DNA of 64,000 nucleotides from Acidobacteriota bacterium. Lineage in GTDB: Bacteria; Acidobacteriota; Holophagae; Holophagales; Holophagaceae. Below, in pieces: positions 1-8,870 of this stretch. Both the position numbers and the translations under genes were made by a program. The notes under the pieces were generated by a model that did not search any database, was not told where the DNA came from, and worked only from the letters and a program-made list of their open reading frames with translations. The stretch spans positions 169,379 through 233,378 of the forward strand of contig SXYX01000012.1 in NCBI GenBank assembly GCA_005788175.1. Direction: 5' to 3'. Each line of letters starts with the position of its first letter. The first letter of the stretch is position 1.

Positions 1-39
1 GAAGTTATGTCCTCTCCCCTTCAATTAAGTGAAGACGAT

Positions 40-1728
40 CTAGGGGATCTTCAATAAAGATTTGGCAAGAGTTAAAGTTTCTTTCTTCTGGCTATCTCCG
101 GAAAGAAGTCTGGCTATTTCCCGGACTCGACCTTCGCCTTCAAGTCTTTCACAGCGACTTCTAGTTCGACCCGAATTTGTTTCTTTAGATAAAAATAGAT
201 GGTGCGTTGCTCGGGCAGCTACTTGAGCTAAATGGGTCACCGATAATACTTGATGGTGACCTCCTAGCGTTTCGATCGCTTCTCCGACACGAATAGCTGT
301 TTGACCTCCCACGCCTGCATCAACCTCATCAAGGACAAGCGTGAGGGGTCGACCTTTATGATTTGGGCGGTGAAGCCCGGCGCCCAAAAGGGATAACATT
401 AAGCGAGATAGTTCTCCCCCCGAAGCAATTTTAGATAGCGGCCGAAAACCCTCGCCCATATTCGATTCAATCCAAATGGAAAGTTCGCTAACTCCCAGAA
501 GATCAATACGTAGACCTTGGTTCTCATGTATGAATGGGCTTTGGGGGTCGATACCGAAATTCAATCGAAATTGAACCCGCGCTTGATTCATACCCAAATG
601 CTGAAGGCGCTCATGTAGTTGCTGCTCAAGTTGCGGAAGAGATAATTCGCGTTTTTGGTGCAGGATAAGAGCCGCTTCGCCATAGGCTTTAGCGGATCCT
701 TTAAGTGCTTTTTTATACACCTCGATCGAGCCTTCACTTCCTTGGAGAAGTTTTTGCTCCTGCTTAAGATTTAAATGAACACTAGATAGATCATCTGGTT
801 CACAGCGATGAACTCTTGCTAGTTTTTCATACAAAGCTAGGCGATTCTCAACCTCCTCAATTCGATGAGTCCCAGTTCCAACCCATTTTTGAGTTGCGTC
901 TTCAGTTAAAGCTTTCAAATCTTCCAATTCAAGAAGCGCTTGTTTGAGCCGGTCCTGGGTTGGGACGCTCTCGCTCCAAAGACTGCTAGCGCGATATCCG
1001 GCTCGAAGGATGGCATCTAAACTTGGAGAGATTTGCCCAAATTCACGACTCATTTCCTCATACAACTTAGCTAGTTGAGCTGCGTGACGCAAGGGTTCTC
1101 GCTCTTCCTTCAATTGAGACCATTCGCCGGGTTGAGGTCCAAGTTGATCTAACGCCTCAAAGTAAGATGAGAGCTCAATGAGTCTTCCTTCTCGATCAGC
1201 CTCGCTTCTTTGTCTGGAACGGAGAGCTAGTTGATCCTGTTGAACTTGGCTTACTAATAAAGCAAGAGAAGGCTCGATTCCAATAACTTCATCTAAAAGA
1301 GATAGGTGGCGATCTTCATTTAAAAGATTCTGATGATCGTGCTGACTTGTCAATCGCATCCATAGGCGGCCTGCCTCCTTCAAATCACCTACCGAGCAAA
1401 TACTTTGGTTAATCCAGGCTTTAGATCGACCTGCCGAGGATACCTCCCGGCGAAGTTGAATTGGAAATTCTAATTTGAATCCTTTCGCTTGGAGAAAATT
1501 TGTCCACGGTTCACGAGTCACTTCAAGTGTCCCTTCGACAATAGCTCGGTCTTCACCGCGGCGAACAGTATCTGAGTCCCCACGTGATCCCACCAAAAGA
1601 CTCAGGGCGTCGACTAGTAATGATTTGCCCGCACCTGTCTCACCAGTCAGAACCGTAAACCCAGATCCGAGATCCAAAATAAGATCCTCAACGAGTGCCA
1701 AATTTTGGATTCGAAGACGGGTGAGCAT
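40..1728 (-). CDS. recN: DNA repair protein RecN
   Basis: RecN is an SMC-like ATPase that acts early in recombinational repair of double-strand breaks, in the cytoplasm on the nucleoid. The sequence shows an N-terminal Walker A (GETGAGKS, about residues 29-36), a long central coiled-coil region rich in Gln, Glu, Leu and Arg, an ABC signature (ASGGELSRL) and a Walker B (LVLDEVDAGVGG) near the C-terminus. At about 562 residues it matches the family length (E. coli 553). I chose the ATG at 1728 over the TTG one codon upstream, because the product then begins MLTRLRIQNLALVED, the usual RecN start. No clear Shine-Dalgarno is visible. It is divergent from the methionine operon. The first 39 bases of the window, downstream of its stop, show nothing recognisable. 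Confidence 0.95.
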   Translation of the reverse strand: MLTRLRIQNLALVEDLILDLGSGFTVLTGETGAGKSLLVDALSLLVGSRGDSDTVRRGEDRAIVEGTLEVTREPWTNFLQAKGFKLEFPIQLRREVSSAGRSKAWINQSICSVGDLKEAGRLWMRLTSQHDHQNLLNEDRHLSLLDEVIGIEPSLALLVSQVQQDQLALRSRQRSEADREGRLIELSSYFEALDQLGPQPGEWSQLKEEREPLRHAAQLAKLYEEMSREFGQISPSLDAILRAGYRASSLWSESVPTQDRLKQALLELEDLKALTEDATQKWVGTGTHRIEEVENRLALYEKLARVHRCEPDDLSSVHLNLKQEQKLLQGSEGSIEVYKKALKGSAKAYGEAALILHQKRELSLPQLEQQLHERLQHLGMNQARVQFRLNFGIDPQSPFIHENQGLRIDLLGVSELSIWIESNMGEGFRPLSKIASGGELSRLMLSLLGAGLHRPNHKGRPLTLVLDEVDAGVGGQTAIRVGEAIETLGGHHQVLSVTHLAQVAARATHHLFLSKETNSGRTRSRCERLEGEGRVREIARLLSGDSQKKETLTLAKSLLKIP

Positions 1729-1760
1729 CAACTAGAGCATAGCGAAAGGGAGGCCAATTC

Positions 1761-1789
1761 TTGACGGATTCTATAAAAAAATGCATACT
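1761..1789 (+). promoter_or_regulatory. Probable sigma-70 promoter of the methionine operon
   Basis: TTGACG (1761-1766) and CATACT (1784-1789) are separated by 17 bases, a good -35/-10 pair. Transcription would start near 1796, just ahead of the SAM-I aptamer, so the placement agrees with the riboswitch. The call rests on consensus and context only. Confidence 0.6.
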
Positions 1790-1815
1790 AATTGTAGTTC
1801 TTTCTCAGTCCCTAG

Positions 1816-1933
1816 GAGCGTTATCCAGAAAGGTGGAGGGTTCAGGCCCTGCGAAACCTTGGCAACCTGCCCTATAAGGCAAGGTGCTACATCCTGCCCT
1901 CATTTTTACCAAAAAAAGGGAAAGATACCGAGC
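1816..1933 (+). promoter_or_regulatory. SAM-I (S-box) riboswitch aptamer
   Basis: The region carries the S-box core in order: TTATCCAGAAAGGTGGAGGG, then GAAACCTTGGCAACC, then AAGGTGCTACATCCTGCC, then a closing GATACCG. The closing P1 helix pairs 1819-1825 with 1924-1930 (6 of 7 pairs). The internal P3 arm and the GGCAACC/GGTGCTA-CTGCC elements are as expected for SAM-I. It binds S-adenosylmethionine and represses methionine biosynthesis genes. Here it precedes a methyltransferase/MTHFR fusion, a ferredoxin and metH, which fits. No peptide is read from the overlapping open frame. Confidence 0.93.
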
Positions 1934-1964
1934 ATTCTGAGACTGCTTGATTGTAAAAGTTCTG

Positions 1965-1996
1965 AACAACCCCTAAAGACTTTATCTTAAGGTGTT
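1965..1996 (+). promoter_or_regulatory. Possible Shine-Dalgarno-sequestering stem of the riboswitch
   Basis: AACAACCCCTAA (1965-1976) can pair imperfectly with TTAAGGTGTT (1987-1996), which holds the AAGG Shine-Dalgarno of the following GTG start at 1999. No GC hairpin followed by a T-run lies between the aptamer and the gene, so translational rather than transcriptional control is more likely. This is inferred from base pairing by eye. Confidence 0.4.
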
Positions 1997-1998
1997 AT

Positions 1999-3867
1999 GT
2001 GATCACTTCTATTCTTCCTTTTCGTGATGTCCTACGGGAAGGTAAAAAAATTCTTTTTGATGGCTCAACCTCGAGCGCACTCTTCGAAAAAGGATTGGGG
2101 ACCAATAGAAATTTTGACGAAGCAAGTTTAAAGCATCCCGATTGGGTTCAATCTATCCATCTTGAATTCTTAAAGGCTGGATCTCAAGTATTAACTACTA
2201 ATACATGGGGGGCCAATCGCTTTCGACTTGCTTCCTATGGTCTTGAACATCAAGTGGAGGCAATCAATTTAGCTTCCGTAAAACTTGCTCAGTCAGCCCG
2301 ATCTGAAAATGATAGTTCTGCTTGGATCGGAGGATGTCTTGGACCTTTGGGTCTGCGCATTGAGCCATGGGGGCCTACCTCCTTTGATGAGGCTAAAGCC
2401 TGTTTTAGAGAGCAGGCTTTAGTTTTACAAAAGGCAGGAATCGATTGCTTCATCCTGGAATCTTTTGAAGATATTCAGGAAATCCATCAAGCCATCTTGG
2501 CCATTCAGGAAATCGGTTCAACCCCTATTGTGGCTATGATGAACACCAACGATGAAGGCTCTGCTCTCTTCGGATGTTCAGCCGAACAAATCGGTCAATC
2601 CCTAACCGAGTGGGGAGTGGATGTTCTAGGAGTTAACGGAGGCAATGGTCCAGCGGTCCATCTTAGAATTTTGGAGCGTTTAAGAAGAGTGACCTCACTT
2701 CCTCTAATTTCTCAACCAAGTCCGGGTCTACCCAATGTAGTTGATGGACGTGTATTCTTCATGGCCTCCCCTCAATACTTGGGAGAATTTGCAAATAAAG
2801 CTCTCGCACTCGGAGCTCAGTGCTTAGGGGGATGCAGCGGTACCAGCCCTGATCACATCCGGGCTATGGGGGGCTCGTTCAGACAAGCTCGTGCGTTTCA
2901 TCACTCTGTATCTCCAGTAGTTGAAATCAAACGAACAGAAAGTATCAAAGAGGCGATACCCCAAGCCAAACGAAGTTTATGGGCCAAAAAAGTTGTTAAT
3001 GGAGACTTCGTTACGTCTGTAGAACTAGTTCCTCCTAATGGGATGGAATTGGAGAAAATGATTGAAAAGGCCCGTCATTGTCAGTCTTTAGGGGTGGATG
3101 CGATCAACATTCCCGATGGCCCCCGAGCTATGGCTCGTATCAGCGCTCTTGCGACCGCCGTCATTGTGGAGCGAGAAGTGGGGATCGAAACTGTCCTCCA
3201 TTATGCGTGTCGCGACCGTAATCTTTTAGGAATGCAAAGCGATCTTCTTGGAGCGGCTGCGCTGAAACTAAAAAATATTTTAGCCGTTACAGGCGATCCG
3301 CCCAAACTCGGCCCCTATCCGAATGCTACGGGTGTCTTCGATGTAGATGCCATTGGCCTTGTTCATATTCTAAGAAATTTGAATATTGGAATTGATATCG
3401 GGGGTGGAGGCATCGGCAGTCCGACCGCTTTTAGCATTGGCGTAGGAGCGAATCCTGTGGCTCCCGATATACACAAAGAAGAGTCGAGGTTTAAGTGGAA
3501 AGTAGAAGCAGGTGCGGAATGGGCTATCACCCAACCTATTTTTGATGCCACGGCCCTGTTTAAGTTTCTTGATTTTGCCCAACCCCTAGGTATTCCCATC
3601 GTGGCTGGCATTTGGCCATTCAAACATCTCAAGAATGCAGAGTTTATGGCTAACGAAGTTCCTGGAGTATTTGTCCCACCGTCTCTTTTAGAGAGAATGG
3701 GGCGATTTTCCTCTCAGGCCGATCAACTCAAAGAGGGACAATCTATTGCCAGAGAATTAATGGAGAAAGTTGCCTCTCGGGTAGCGGGTTTTCAAATCAG
3801 TGCACCCTTCGGACAGGTTGAAAATATCGCTCCCCTTCTCGAAGACCGCAAGACGGGGAGAATTTGA
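1999..3867 (+). CDS. Homocysteine methyltransferase-like / methylenetetrahydrofolate reductase fusion (YitJ type)
   Basis: This 622-residue protein has two parts. Residues 1 to about 295 form a homocysteine S-methyltransferase-type barrel. About 330-622 form a MetF-type flavoprotein that reduces methylene-THF to methyl-THF for the downstream MetH. The MetF part keeps the catalytic Glu region (SVELVPPNG) and the folate-binding TQPIFD motif. The N-terminal barrel is odd: the family's zinc site (GxNC...GGCC) reads GVNGGNGP and GGCSGT here, so position 214 is Gly and 280 is Ser, leaving only Cys279. Zinc-dependent homocysteine methylation is therefore doubtful. The GTG start at 1999 follows AAGG and lies under the SAM riboswitch. 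Length is close to Bacillus YitJ (about 612). The MTHFR role is secure; the methyltransferase role is not. Confidence 0.88.
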   Translation: MITSILPFRDVLREGKKILFDGSTSSALFEKGLGTNRNFDEASLKHPDWVQSIHLEFLKAGSQVLTTNTWGANRFRLASYGLEHQVEAINLASVKLAQSARSENDSSAWIGGCLGPLGLRIEPWGPTSFDEAKACFREQALVLQKAGIDCFILESFEDIQEIHQAILAIQEIGSTPIVAMMNTNDEGSALFGCSAEQIGQSLTEWGVDVLGVNGGNGPAVHLRILERLRRVTSLPLISQPSPGLPNVVDGRVFFMASPQYLGEFANKALALGAQCLGGCSGTSPDHIRAMGGSFRQARAFHHSVSPVVEIKRTESIKEAIPQAKRSLWAKKVVNGDFVTSVELVPPNGMELEKMIEKARHCQSLGVDAINIPDGPRAMARISALATAVIVEREVGIETVLHYACRDRNLLGMQSDLLGAAALKLKNILAVTGDPPKLGPYPNATGVFDVDAIGLVHILRNLNIGIDIGGGGIGSPTAFSIGVGANPVAPDIHKEESRFKWKVEAGAEWAITQPIFDATALFKFLDFAQPLGIPIVAGIWPFKHLKNAEFMANEVPGVFVPPSLLERMGRFSSQADQLKEGQSIARELMEKVASRVAGFQISAPFGQVENIAPLLEDRKTGRI

Positions 3868-4157
3868 TGAAGCCTTGTCGTATTCATTTTATTCTTGAGG
3901 GCATGGTCGTCGAGGCCCCATCGGGGATTTCCCTGGAAGAAGTAGCGACTTTTTCCCATGCCGATATTACTTTTGGTTGCAAATCAGGATCGTGTGGTAC
4001 GTGTCGAGTTTCGATTCCTAACCAGCACACTCAGTGCATTCCTCCTTCGGCAGAAGAGGCTTCGTTTATTAAACAATTAGGCGGTTCGCCAAATGAACGA
4101 TTAGCTTGCCAAGTAAAAATTCTTGGGGACATTAATGTGGAATATTTGGGTCTATGA
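3867..4157 (+). CDS. Plant-type [2Fe-2S] ferredoxin between the MTHFR and metH genes
   Basis: A 96-residue protein with the plant-type ferredoxin pattern: C38-x4-C43-x2-C46 (CKSGSCGTC) and a distal Cys81 (LACQ). It should be a soluble cytoplasmic electron carrier. The ATG at 3867 is chosen because GGGAG lies 6 bases upstream; it overlaps the previous stop by one base (TGATG), and the gene's own stop overlaps metH by four (ATGA). It is thus translationally coupled on both sides. Context suggests it donates electrons to the MTHFR flavin or to MetH reductive reactivation, a job done by flavodoxin in E. coli. That partner assignment is inference; the ferredoxin fold call is firm. Confidence 0.85.
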   Translation: MKPCRIHFILEGMVVEAPSGISLEEVATFSHADITFGCKSGSCGTCRVSIPNQHTQCIPPSAEEASFIKQLGGSPNERLACQVKILGDINVEYLGL

Positions 4158-7100
4158 AAACACTAGAATCGATTCTACAAGAACGAACTTTTCTGCTCGA
4201 TGGGGGTATGGGAACGCAAATATTTGCCCACAAGCCAACAGTCGACGATTATGGAGGTCCTCAGTGGGAGGGTTGTCCTGAAATACTCAACCGTCGTCGT
4301 CCCTCATGGATCCGGGATATACATCAAAGTTATTTCGAGGCCGGTTCAGACGGAGTGGAGACTAATACCTTCGGATGCAACGAACTAGTTCTATCGGACT
4401 TTGGGCTTGAAAAAGAAGCTTATCAATTAAATGTTGAAGCGGCGCAACTTGCTCAAGAAGTGGCGCGATCCTTTACTACCCCAAAATTTGTCATTGGGTC
4501 CGTAGGCCCTGGGACTAGGCTCTTAACGTTAGGTCACACCCATTACGATGTCATGCTTCGCTCCTACATGAATCAGATTGAAGGTTTAATGGAAGGGGGC
4601 GTCGATGCTCTACTCTTTGAGACATGCCAAGATTTAGCACAAATTAAATTAGTGGTTCGCGCTGCCAAGTCTGTCATGTTGCGACGTCAGAAAAAAGTTC
4701 CTATTTGGGTTCAAGCCACTATAGAAACGACTGGAACCCTCTTGGTGGGTAGCGAGATGGCCTCCGTTCTGACCACCATTGAACCCTTAGGCGTTGATGT
4801 TCTAGGCATGAATTGCGCTACAGGACCCAACGAAATGCATGCACACCTCCAAGTTCTTGCGGAACAAAGTCCTTTTATGATTAGTTGTGTACCGAATGCA
4901 GGAATACCTGAAAACAAAGGGGGGCATGTTCATTACCCCTTAGATTCGGAAGCCTTTGCAGCCGATGTGCTAAAACTTGGACAAGAATTTGGAATTAATA
5001 TTTTGGGTGGATGCTGCGGAACCACGCCTGAACACATAAAAGCCTTGTCCAAAGTGATTGGGTCTGTGACTCCCAAGCCTCGTGCGCGAACGTCCGAGCG
5101 CAGTATTTCAAGCCTTTATAGTTCGCTCAATCTTGCTCAACTTCCTCCGCCGATTATTGTGGGAGAGCGGACAAATGCCAATGGATCAAGAAAATTCAAG
5201 GATCTCCTAGCCTCTGAGGACTGGGAAGGCCTTGTTTCAATCGCCAAAGATCAACAAAAGGAAGGCGCTCATCTACTCGATGTATGCGTCGCCTATGTCG
5301 GCCGCGATGAAGTAAGAGACATGGAGGAGGTCTTAAAGCGGGTAGTCGTCCAAACCACTCTCCCCCTGATGATTGATTCAACAGAAGTCCCCGTAATCGA
5401 AAGAGCCCTTCAAGTAGCTCCGGGTAAATGCATTGTAAATTCTATTAACTTTGAAGATGGCGATGAGCGTGCACGACAAGTCATTGAGCTATGCAAGACT
5501 TACGGAGCAGGCCTGGTTGCGCTAACAATCGATGAGCGTGGTATGGCTAAAACACGTCAACAAAAGTTTGAGGTTGCTCGTCGACTCATTCAGTTAGCCG
5601 AATCCTATGGGCTCCCCCAAGGTGATCTCATCATTGACCCTCTCACCTTTACCCTGGGAAGCGGAGATGAAGAGTTCCGCGGGAGTGCGGTAGAAACCCT
5701 TGAGGCCATTGCTCTCATTAAAGAAAATTACCCCGAGGTTAGAACCATCCTCGGGGTTAGTAATGTCAGTTTTGGATTAATGCCCCAGGCACGACATAGT
5801 CTGAATGCCCTCATGTTGTATCACGGGGTTAAAAAAGGTCTGGACTTCGCCATTTTTAATTCAGCTAAAGTGATTCCGGTAGCCAAAATCGAATTAAACG
5901 AACGAACAATGATTGAGGATCTCATTTTTGATCGTCGACGAGAAGGTTACGATCCTCTCAAAAGTATCTTGGCTCATTTCTCGACCAAGCCACAGATTGT
6001 TAAAACAGAAATGGATCAATCAGTTCCTTTAAAAGAGAGAATTGCATTGGGAATTATTGACGGAGAAAAACAACGAATTGTTATCGATGTTCAGAAAGCT
6101 CTCGACCAAGGCGATGACCCTCTTTGGCTGATTAACGAAGTTTTATTGGGAGCGATGAAGGTTGTAGGGGAACGTTTTGGCTCAGGGGAAATGCAATTGC
6201 CTTTTGTCTTAGAGAGTGCGGAAGCTATGAAAGTAGCGATTGCCGTCATTGAACCGCGACTTCCCAAGGAAAGTAATACAACCAAAGGTCGGATCATCTT
6301 GGCAACCGTTAAGGGCGATGTTCACGATATTGGAAAAAATTTAGTGGATATCATTCTGTCGAATAATGGTTTTGAAGTAAAAAATATCGGAATCAAGAAA
6401 CCCATAGAGGATATTCTTCAAACCTATTCGGAATGGCCCGCAGACGCGATTGGGCTTTCAGGATTATTGGTAAAATCTACAGTTATTATGAAAGAAAATT
6501 TAACTTATATGCAGCAAAGAGGCTTTGATATCCCAGTAATTTTAGGAGGGGCAGCGTTGACACGACAATACGTAGAAACTACGTGTCGGGAGTGTTACCA
6601 GGGTCCCGTGTACTATGCTTCCGATGCTTTCGAAGGCTTGCGGTTAATGCAGGAACTGAAAGAGGGTTCGCTATCCCCAACTTCCAAGGCCGCTCTTGCA
6701 GCTGAAGAAGCACCTTCACTGAAGATCATTGAGAAAGGCCATCAAGCGGTCGACCTAACCCCAGCCGGACAGAGTTCGTGGGTCCGACGAATGGACGTAA
6801 CTCCCACCCCTCCCTTTTGGGGGGTAAAAACTCACAGAGCCAGCCTTGAAGAATTGTGGTCTTATCTCGATACTTGGGTTTTGATTCATCATCGATGGGG
6901 CTATTCACAAGGATCACTAAGTTCCGAAGCGTTCACTAAACTCCAAAGAGAAAAAGTAGAGCCTCAACTTCAAGAGTGGAAGGAACGGCTTCTTCAACTT
7001 AATTTCATTCAGCCCCAGGCTTGCTATGGTTACTTTCCCGTTCGCGCAGAGAGAGAAAATCTTCAATGGTTCGATCCCGAAGCCAAGAAGATTTTATCTA

Positions 7101-7585
7101 CCATGTCTTTTCCCCGACAAAATAAAGGGAGGCGCCTAAGTATTCCGGACTTTTTTAGCTCCTCCAGTGAAAGATTAGATGTGGGAGCCTGTCAATTGGT
7201 GACGCTAGGACAGGAGCCCGCAGAATTCACCCAGAAACTATACAGTACAGGTCAGTTTTCAGAATACTTTTTAGCCCATGGACTCATGACCGAACTCACT
7301 GAGGCTTATGCCGAACTTCTTCATGCTCACATTCGAAAAGAATTGGGTATCGATGGTAAGGATGCACCTCATCGCCGTCAACTTTACGCGCAAGGATATC
7401 AGGGGTCTCGGTTTTCTTTTGGCTATCCTGCCTGTCCAGATCTCGAAGGCAACCAACCTCTGCTTCATCTTTTAGACGCCTCTCAAATTGGTGTTGAGTT
7501 GACCGAATCTTTTCAGATGGATCCCGAGTTTTCAACGAGCGCATTAATTGCTTGGCATCCTCAAGCCCGTTATTTTTCTGTTTAG
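4154..7585 (+). CDS. metH: Cobalamin-dependent methionine synthase
   Basis: MetH moves the methyl group of methyl-THF to homocysteine through cobalamin. At 1143 residues it has all four modules. The homocysteine domain (about 1-300) has an intact zinc site: Cys221 in GMNCATGP and Cys287/Cys288 in GGCCGTTP. A pterin-binding barrel (about 330-590) begins IIVGERTNANGS. The B12 domain (about 620-880) has DVHDIGKN, with His724 as the cobalt ligand. The C-terminal AdoMet activation domain (about 900-1143) includes RFSFGYPACPD. It is slightly shorter than E. coli MetH (1227). The ATG overlaps the ferredoxin stop (ATGA). The complete zinc site contrasts with the degenerate one in the upstream fusion, so MetH probably supplies the actual homocysteine methylation. 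Confidence 0.97.
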   Translation: MKTLESILQERTFLLDGGMGTQIFAHKPTVDDYGGPQWEGCPEILNRRRPSWIRDIHQSYFEAGSDGVETNTFGCNELVLSDFGLEKEAYQLNVEAAQLAQEVARSFTTPKFVIGSVGPGTRLLTLGHTHYDVMLRSYMNQIEGLMEGGVDALLFETCQDLAQIKLVVRAAKSVMLRRQKKVPIWVQATIETTGTLLVGSEMASVLTTIEPLGVDVLGMNCATGPNEMHAHLQVLAEQSPFMISCVPNAGIPENKGGHVHYPLDSEAFAADVLKLGQEFGINILGGCCGTTPEHIKALSKVIGSVTPKPRARTSERSISSLYSSLNLAQLPPPIIVGERTNANGSRKFKDLLASEDWEGLVSIAKDQQKEGAHLLDVCVAYVGRDEVRDMEEVLKRVVVQTTLPLMIDSTEVPVIERALQVAPGKCIVNSINFEDGDERARQVIELCKTYGAGLVALTIDERGMAKTRQQKFEVARRLIQLAESYGLPQGDLIIDPLTFTLGSGDEEFRGSAVETLEAIALIKENYPEVRTILGVSNVSFGLMPQARHSLNALMLYHGVKKGLDFAIFNSAKVIPVAKIELNERTMIEDLIFDRRREGYDPLKSILAHFSTKPQIVKTEMDQSVPLKERIALGIIDGEKQRIVIDVQKALDQGDDPLWLINEVLLGAMKVVGERFGSGEMQLPFVLESAEAMKVAIAVIEPRLPKESNTTKGRIILATVKGDVHDIGKNLVDIILSNNGFEVKNIGIKKPIEDILQTYSEWPADAIGLSGLLVKSTVIMKENLTYMQQRGFDIPVILGGAALTRQYVETTCRECYQGPVYYASDAFEGLRLMQELKEGSLSPTSKAALAAEEAPSLKIIEKGHQAVDLTPAGQSSWVRRMDVTPTPPFWGVKTHRASLEELWSYLDTWVLIHHRWGYSQGSLSSEAFTKLQREKVEPQLQEWKERLLQLNFIQPQACYGYFPVRAERENLQWFDPEAKKILSTMSFPRQNKGRRLSIPDFFSSSSERLDVGACQLVTLGQEPAEFTQKLYSTGQFSEYFLAHGLMTELTEAYAELLHAHIRKELGIDGKDAPHRRQLYAQGYQGSRFSFGYPACPDLEGNQPLLHLLDASQIGVELTESFQMDPEFSTSALIAWHPQARYFSV

Positions 7586-7672
7586 TAGGTTAAAAAAGTA
7601 TCTTTATGATCAAAAGAATGGTCTCATTAATTTCCACCCAGCGTTTACAGGACGCTTAGTGAGTGAGAACCT

Positions 7673-8866
7673 ATGGCACGTTTAAAAAAACAATGGTCAG
7701 CCACCGAATCAATTGCCTTAGCGGCCGAAATAAAAAAAACATTATCCATTAGTCACCGGCAAGCCAAAGGCCTAATCGATGGGCGATGCGTCTTGGTGGA
7801 TGAAGAGATCATTCAAAAACATGGTCATCGATTGATTGTAGGCCAGGTAATCCGTGTTGATTATGACCCTGAAAGAGTTTATGAATTAATTCCAACCCGA
7901 TCGAAAATAGATGCCACTCCCTTTGAGACGCTCTTTGAAGACAAGCACTTACTTTTTGTAAATAAACCAGCAGGTCTCCTCACGGTTCCGAGTGATAATG
8001 CGAAAGATTCTTCGTTAGCCGAACAAATTTCTAATCATTACCGTCAGCGGGGCTTTCGTCGCTTCGAACTCTATATTGTTCACCGACTCGATAAATTTAC
8101 GAGTGGCGTAATGGTGTTCGCTAAAACGCCCGAAGGGCTCAACGGTCTTAAAAAACTCTTTAACCTTCACAAGATTCAGCGCATCTATAAAGCAATTTTA
8201 GTAGGAGAACTCCCAGAAAATAGCGGGACCCTTAGAGATCAATTAATGGAACAGGCTAAGACGCTCCGAATGAAGGTAATTAAGGGCAAAAGTCCAACCA
8301 TGGGAGTGAAAGAAGCCATAACACATTACCGCGTCATTGAGCGATTACCGAACCATACTGTTTTGGAGATTCGCCTTGAGACTGGACGACGTAATCAAAT
8401 CCGAGTTCAATTTGCAGATCGAGGCTATCCACTCTTAGGAGACCAGGTCTATGGGCAAGAAAGTCCTCTCATCAATCGCCAAGCCCTCCATGCTGAACTC
8501 CTCGGATTTACCCATCCTGTAACTGGTCAACAAATCACTGTGATCTCAAAAAGTCCATATGATATTAATCGAGTTTTAGAATTACTTCGAAACCAAAGAA
8601 GACTTCACCGAGCTGAGATAGGTATTCAAGGAGACACCGGTATATATAAACCCCACATCACAGATACTCAAAAAAAGAAGCGGGTCGATCGAATGAAGAA
8701 GTTTCAGGAACAAACCACACTTCTTCCCAAAACGTATAAGAAAAATGTACGATCTTTGAGCCAATCGAAACAGGGTTCCAAGCAAAGAGAACAAAAAAAC
8801 TCAAAGATAACTAAAAGTCCATCAATAACTCGAACCTGGAAAAGAAAATCTGATCGAAATAAATAG
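7673..8866 (+). CDS. RluA/RluD-family 23S rRNA pseudouridine synthase
   Basis: Isomerises specific uridines of RNA, most likely 23S rRNA, to pseudouridine. An S4-type RNA-binding domain (about residues 20-65, SHRQAKGLIDGRCVLVD) precedes the catalytic domain. The catalytic motif is HRLDKFTSG with Asp140, and the C-terminal catalytic part has ETGRRNQIRVQF. From about residue 320 the protein carries a roughly 75-residue Lys/Arg/Ser/Thr-rich tail without recognisable fold, longer than in typical RluD (about 326 in total), which may add RNA affinity. The ATG at 7673 has only a weak upstream GAG. It sits 87 bases after metH and is convergent with folD. The exact target uridines cannot be read from sequence. 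Confidence 0.88.
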   Translation: MARLKKQWSATESIALAAEIKKTLSISHRQAKGLIDGRCVLVDEEIIQKHGHRLIVGQVIRVDYDPERVYELIPTRSKIDATPFETLFEDKHLLFVNKPAGLLTVPSDNAKDSSLAEQISNHYRQRGFRRFELYIVHRLDKFTSGVMVFAKTPEGLNGLKKLFNLHKIQRIYKAILVGELPENSGTLRDQLMEQAKTLRMKVIKGKSPTMGVKEAITHYRVIERLPNHTVLEIRLETGRRNQIRVQFADRGYPLLGDQVYGQESPLINRQALHAELLGFTHPVTGQQITVISKSPYDINRVLELLRNQRRLHRAEIGIQGDTGIYKPHITDTQKKKRVDRMKKFQEQTTLLPKTYKKNVRSLSQSKQGSKQREQKNSKITKSPSITRTWKRKSDRNK

Positions 8867-8870
8867 AGTT

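Noticed and set aside
1781..1990. Open frame of 69 codons over the riboswitch
   Set aside because: It lies on the SAM-I aptamer and expression platform, has no Shine-Dalgarno and resembles no protein.
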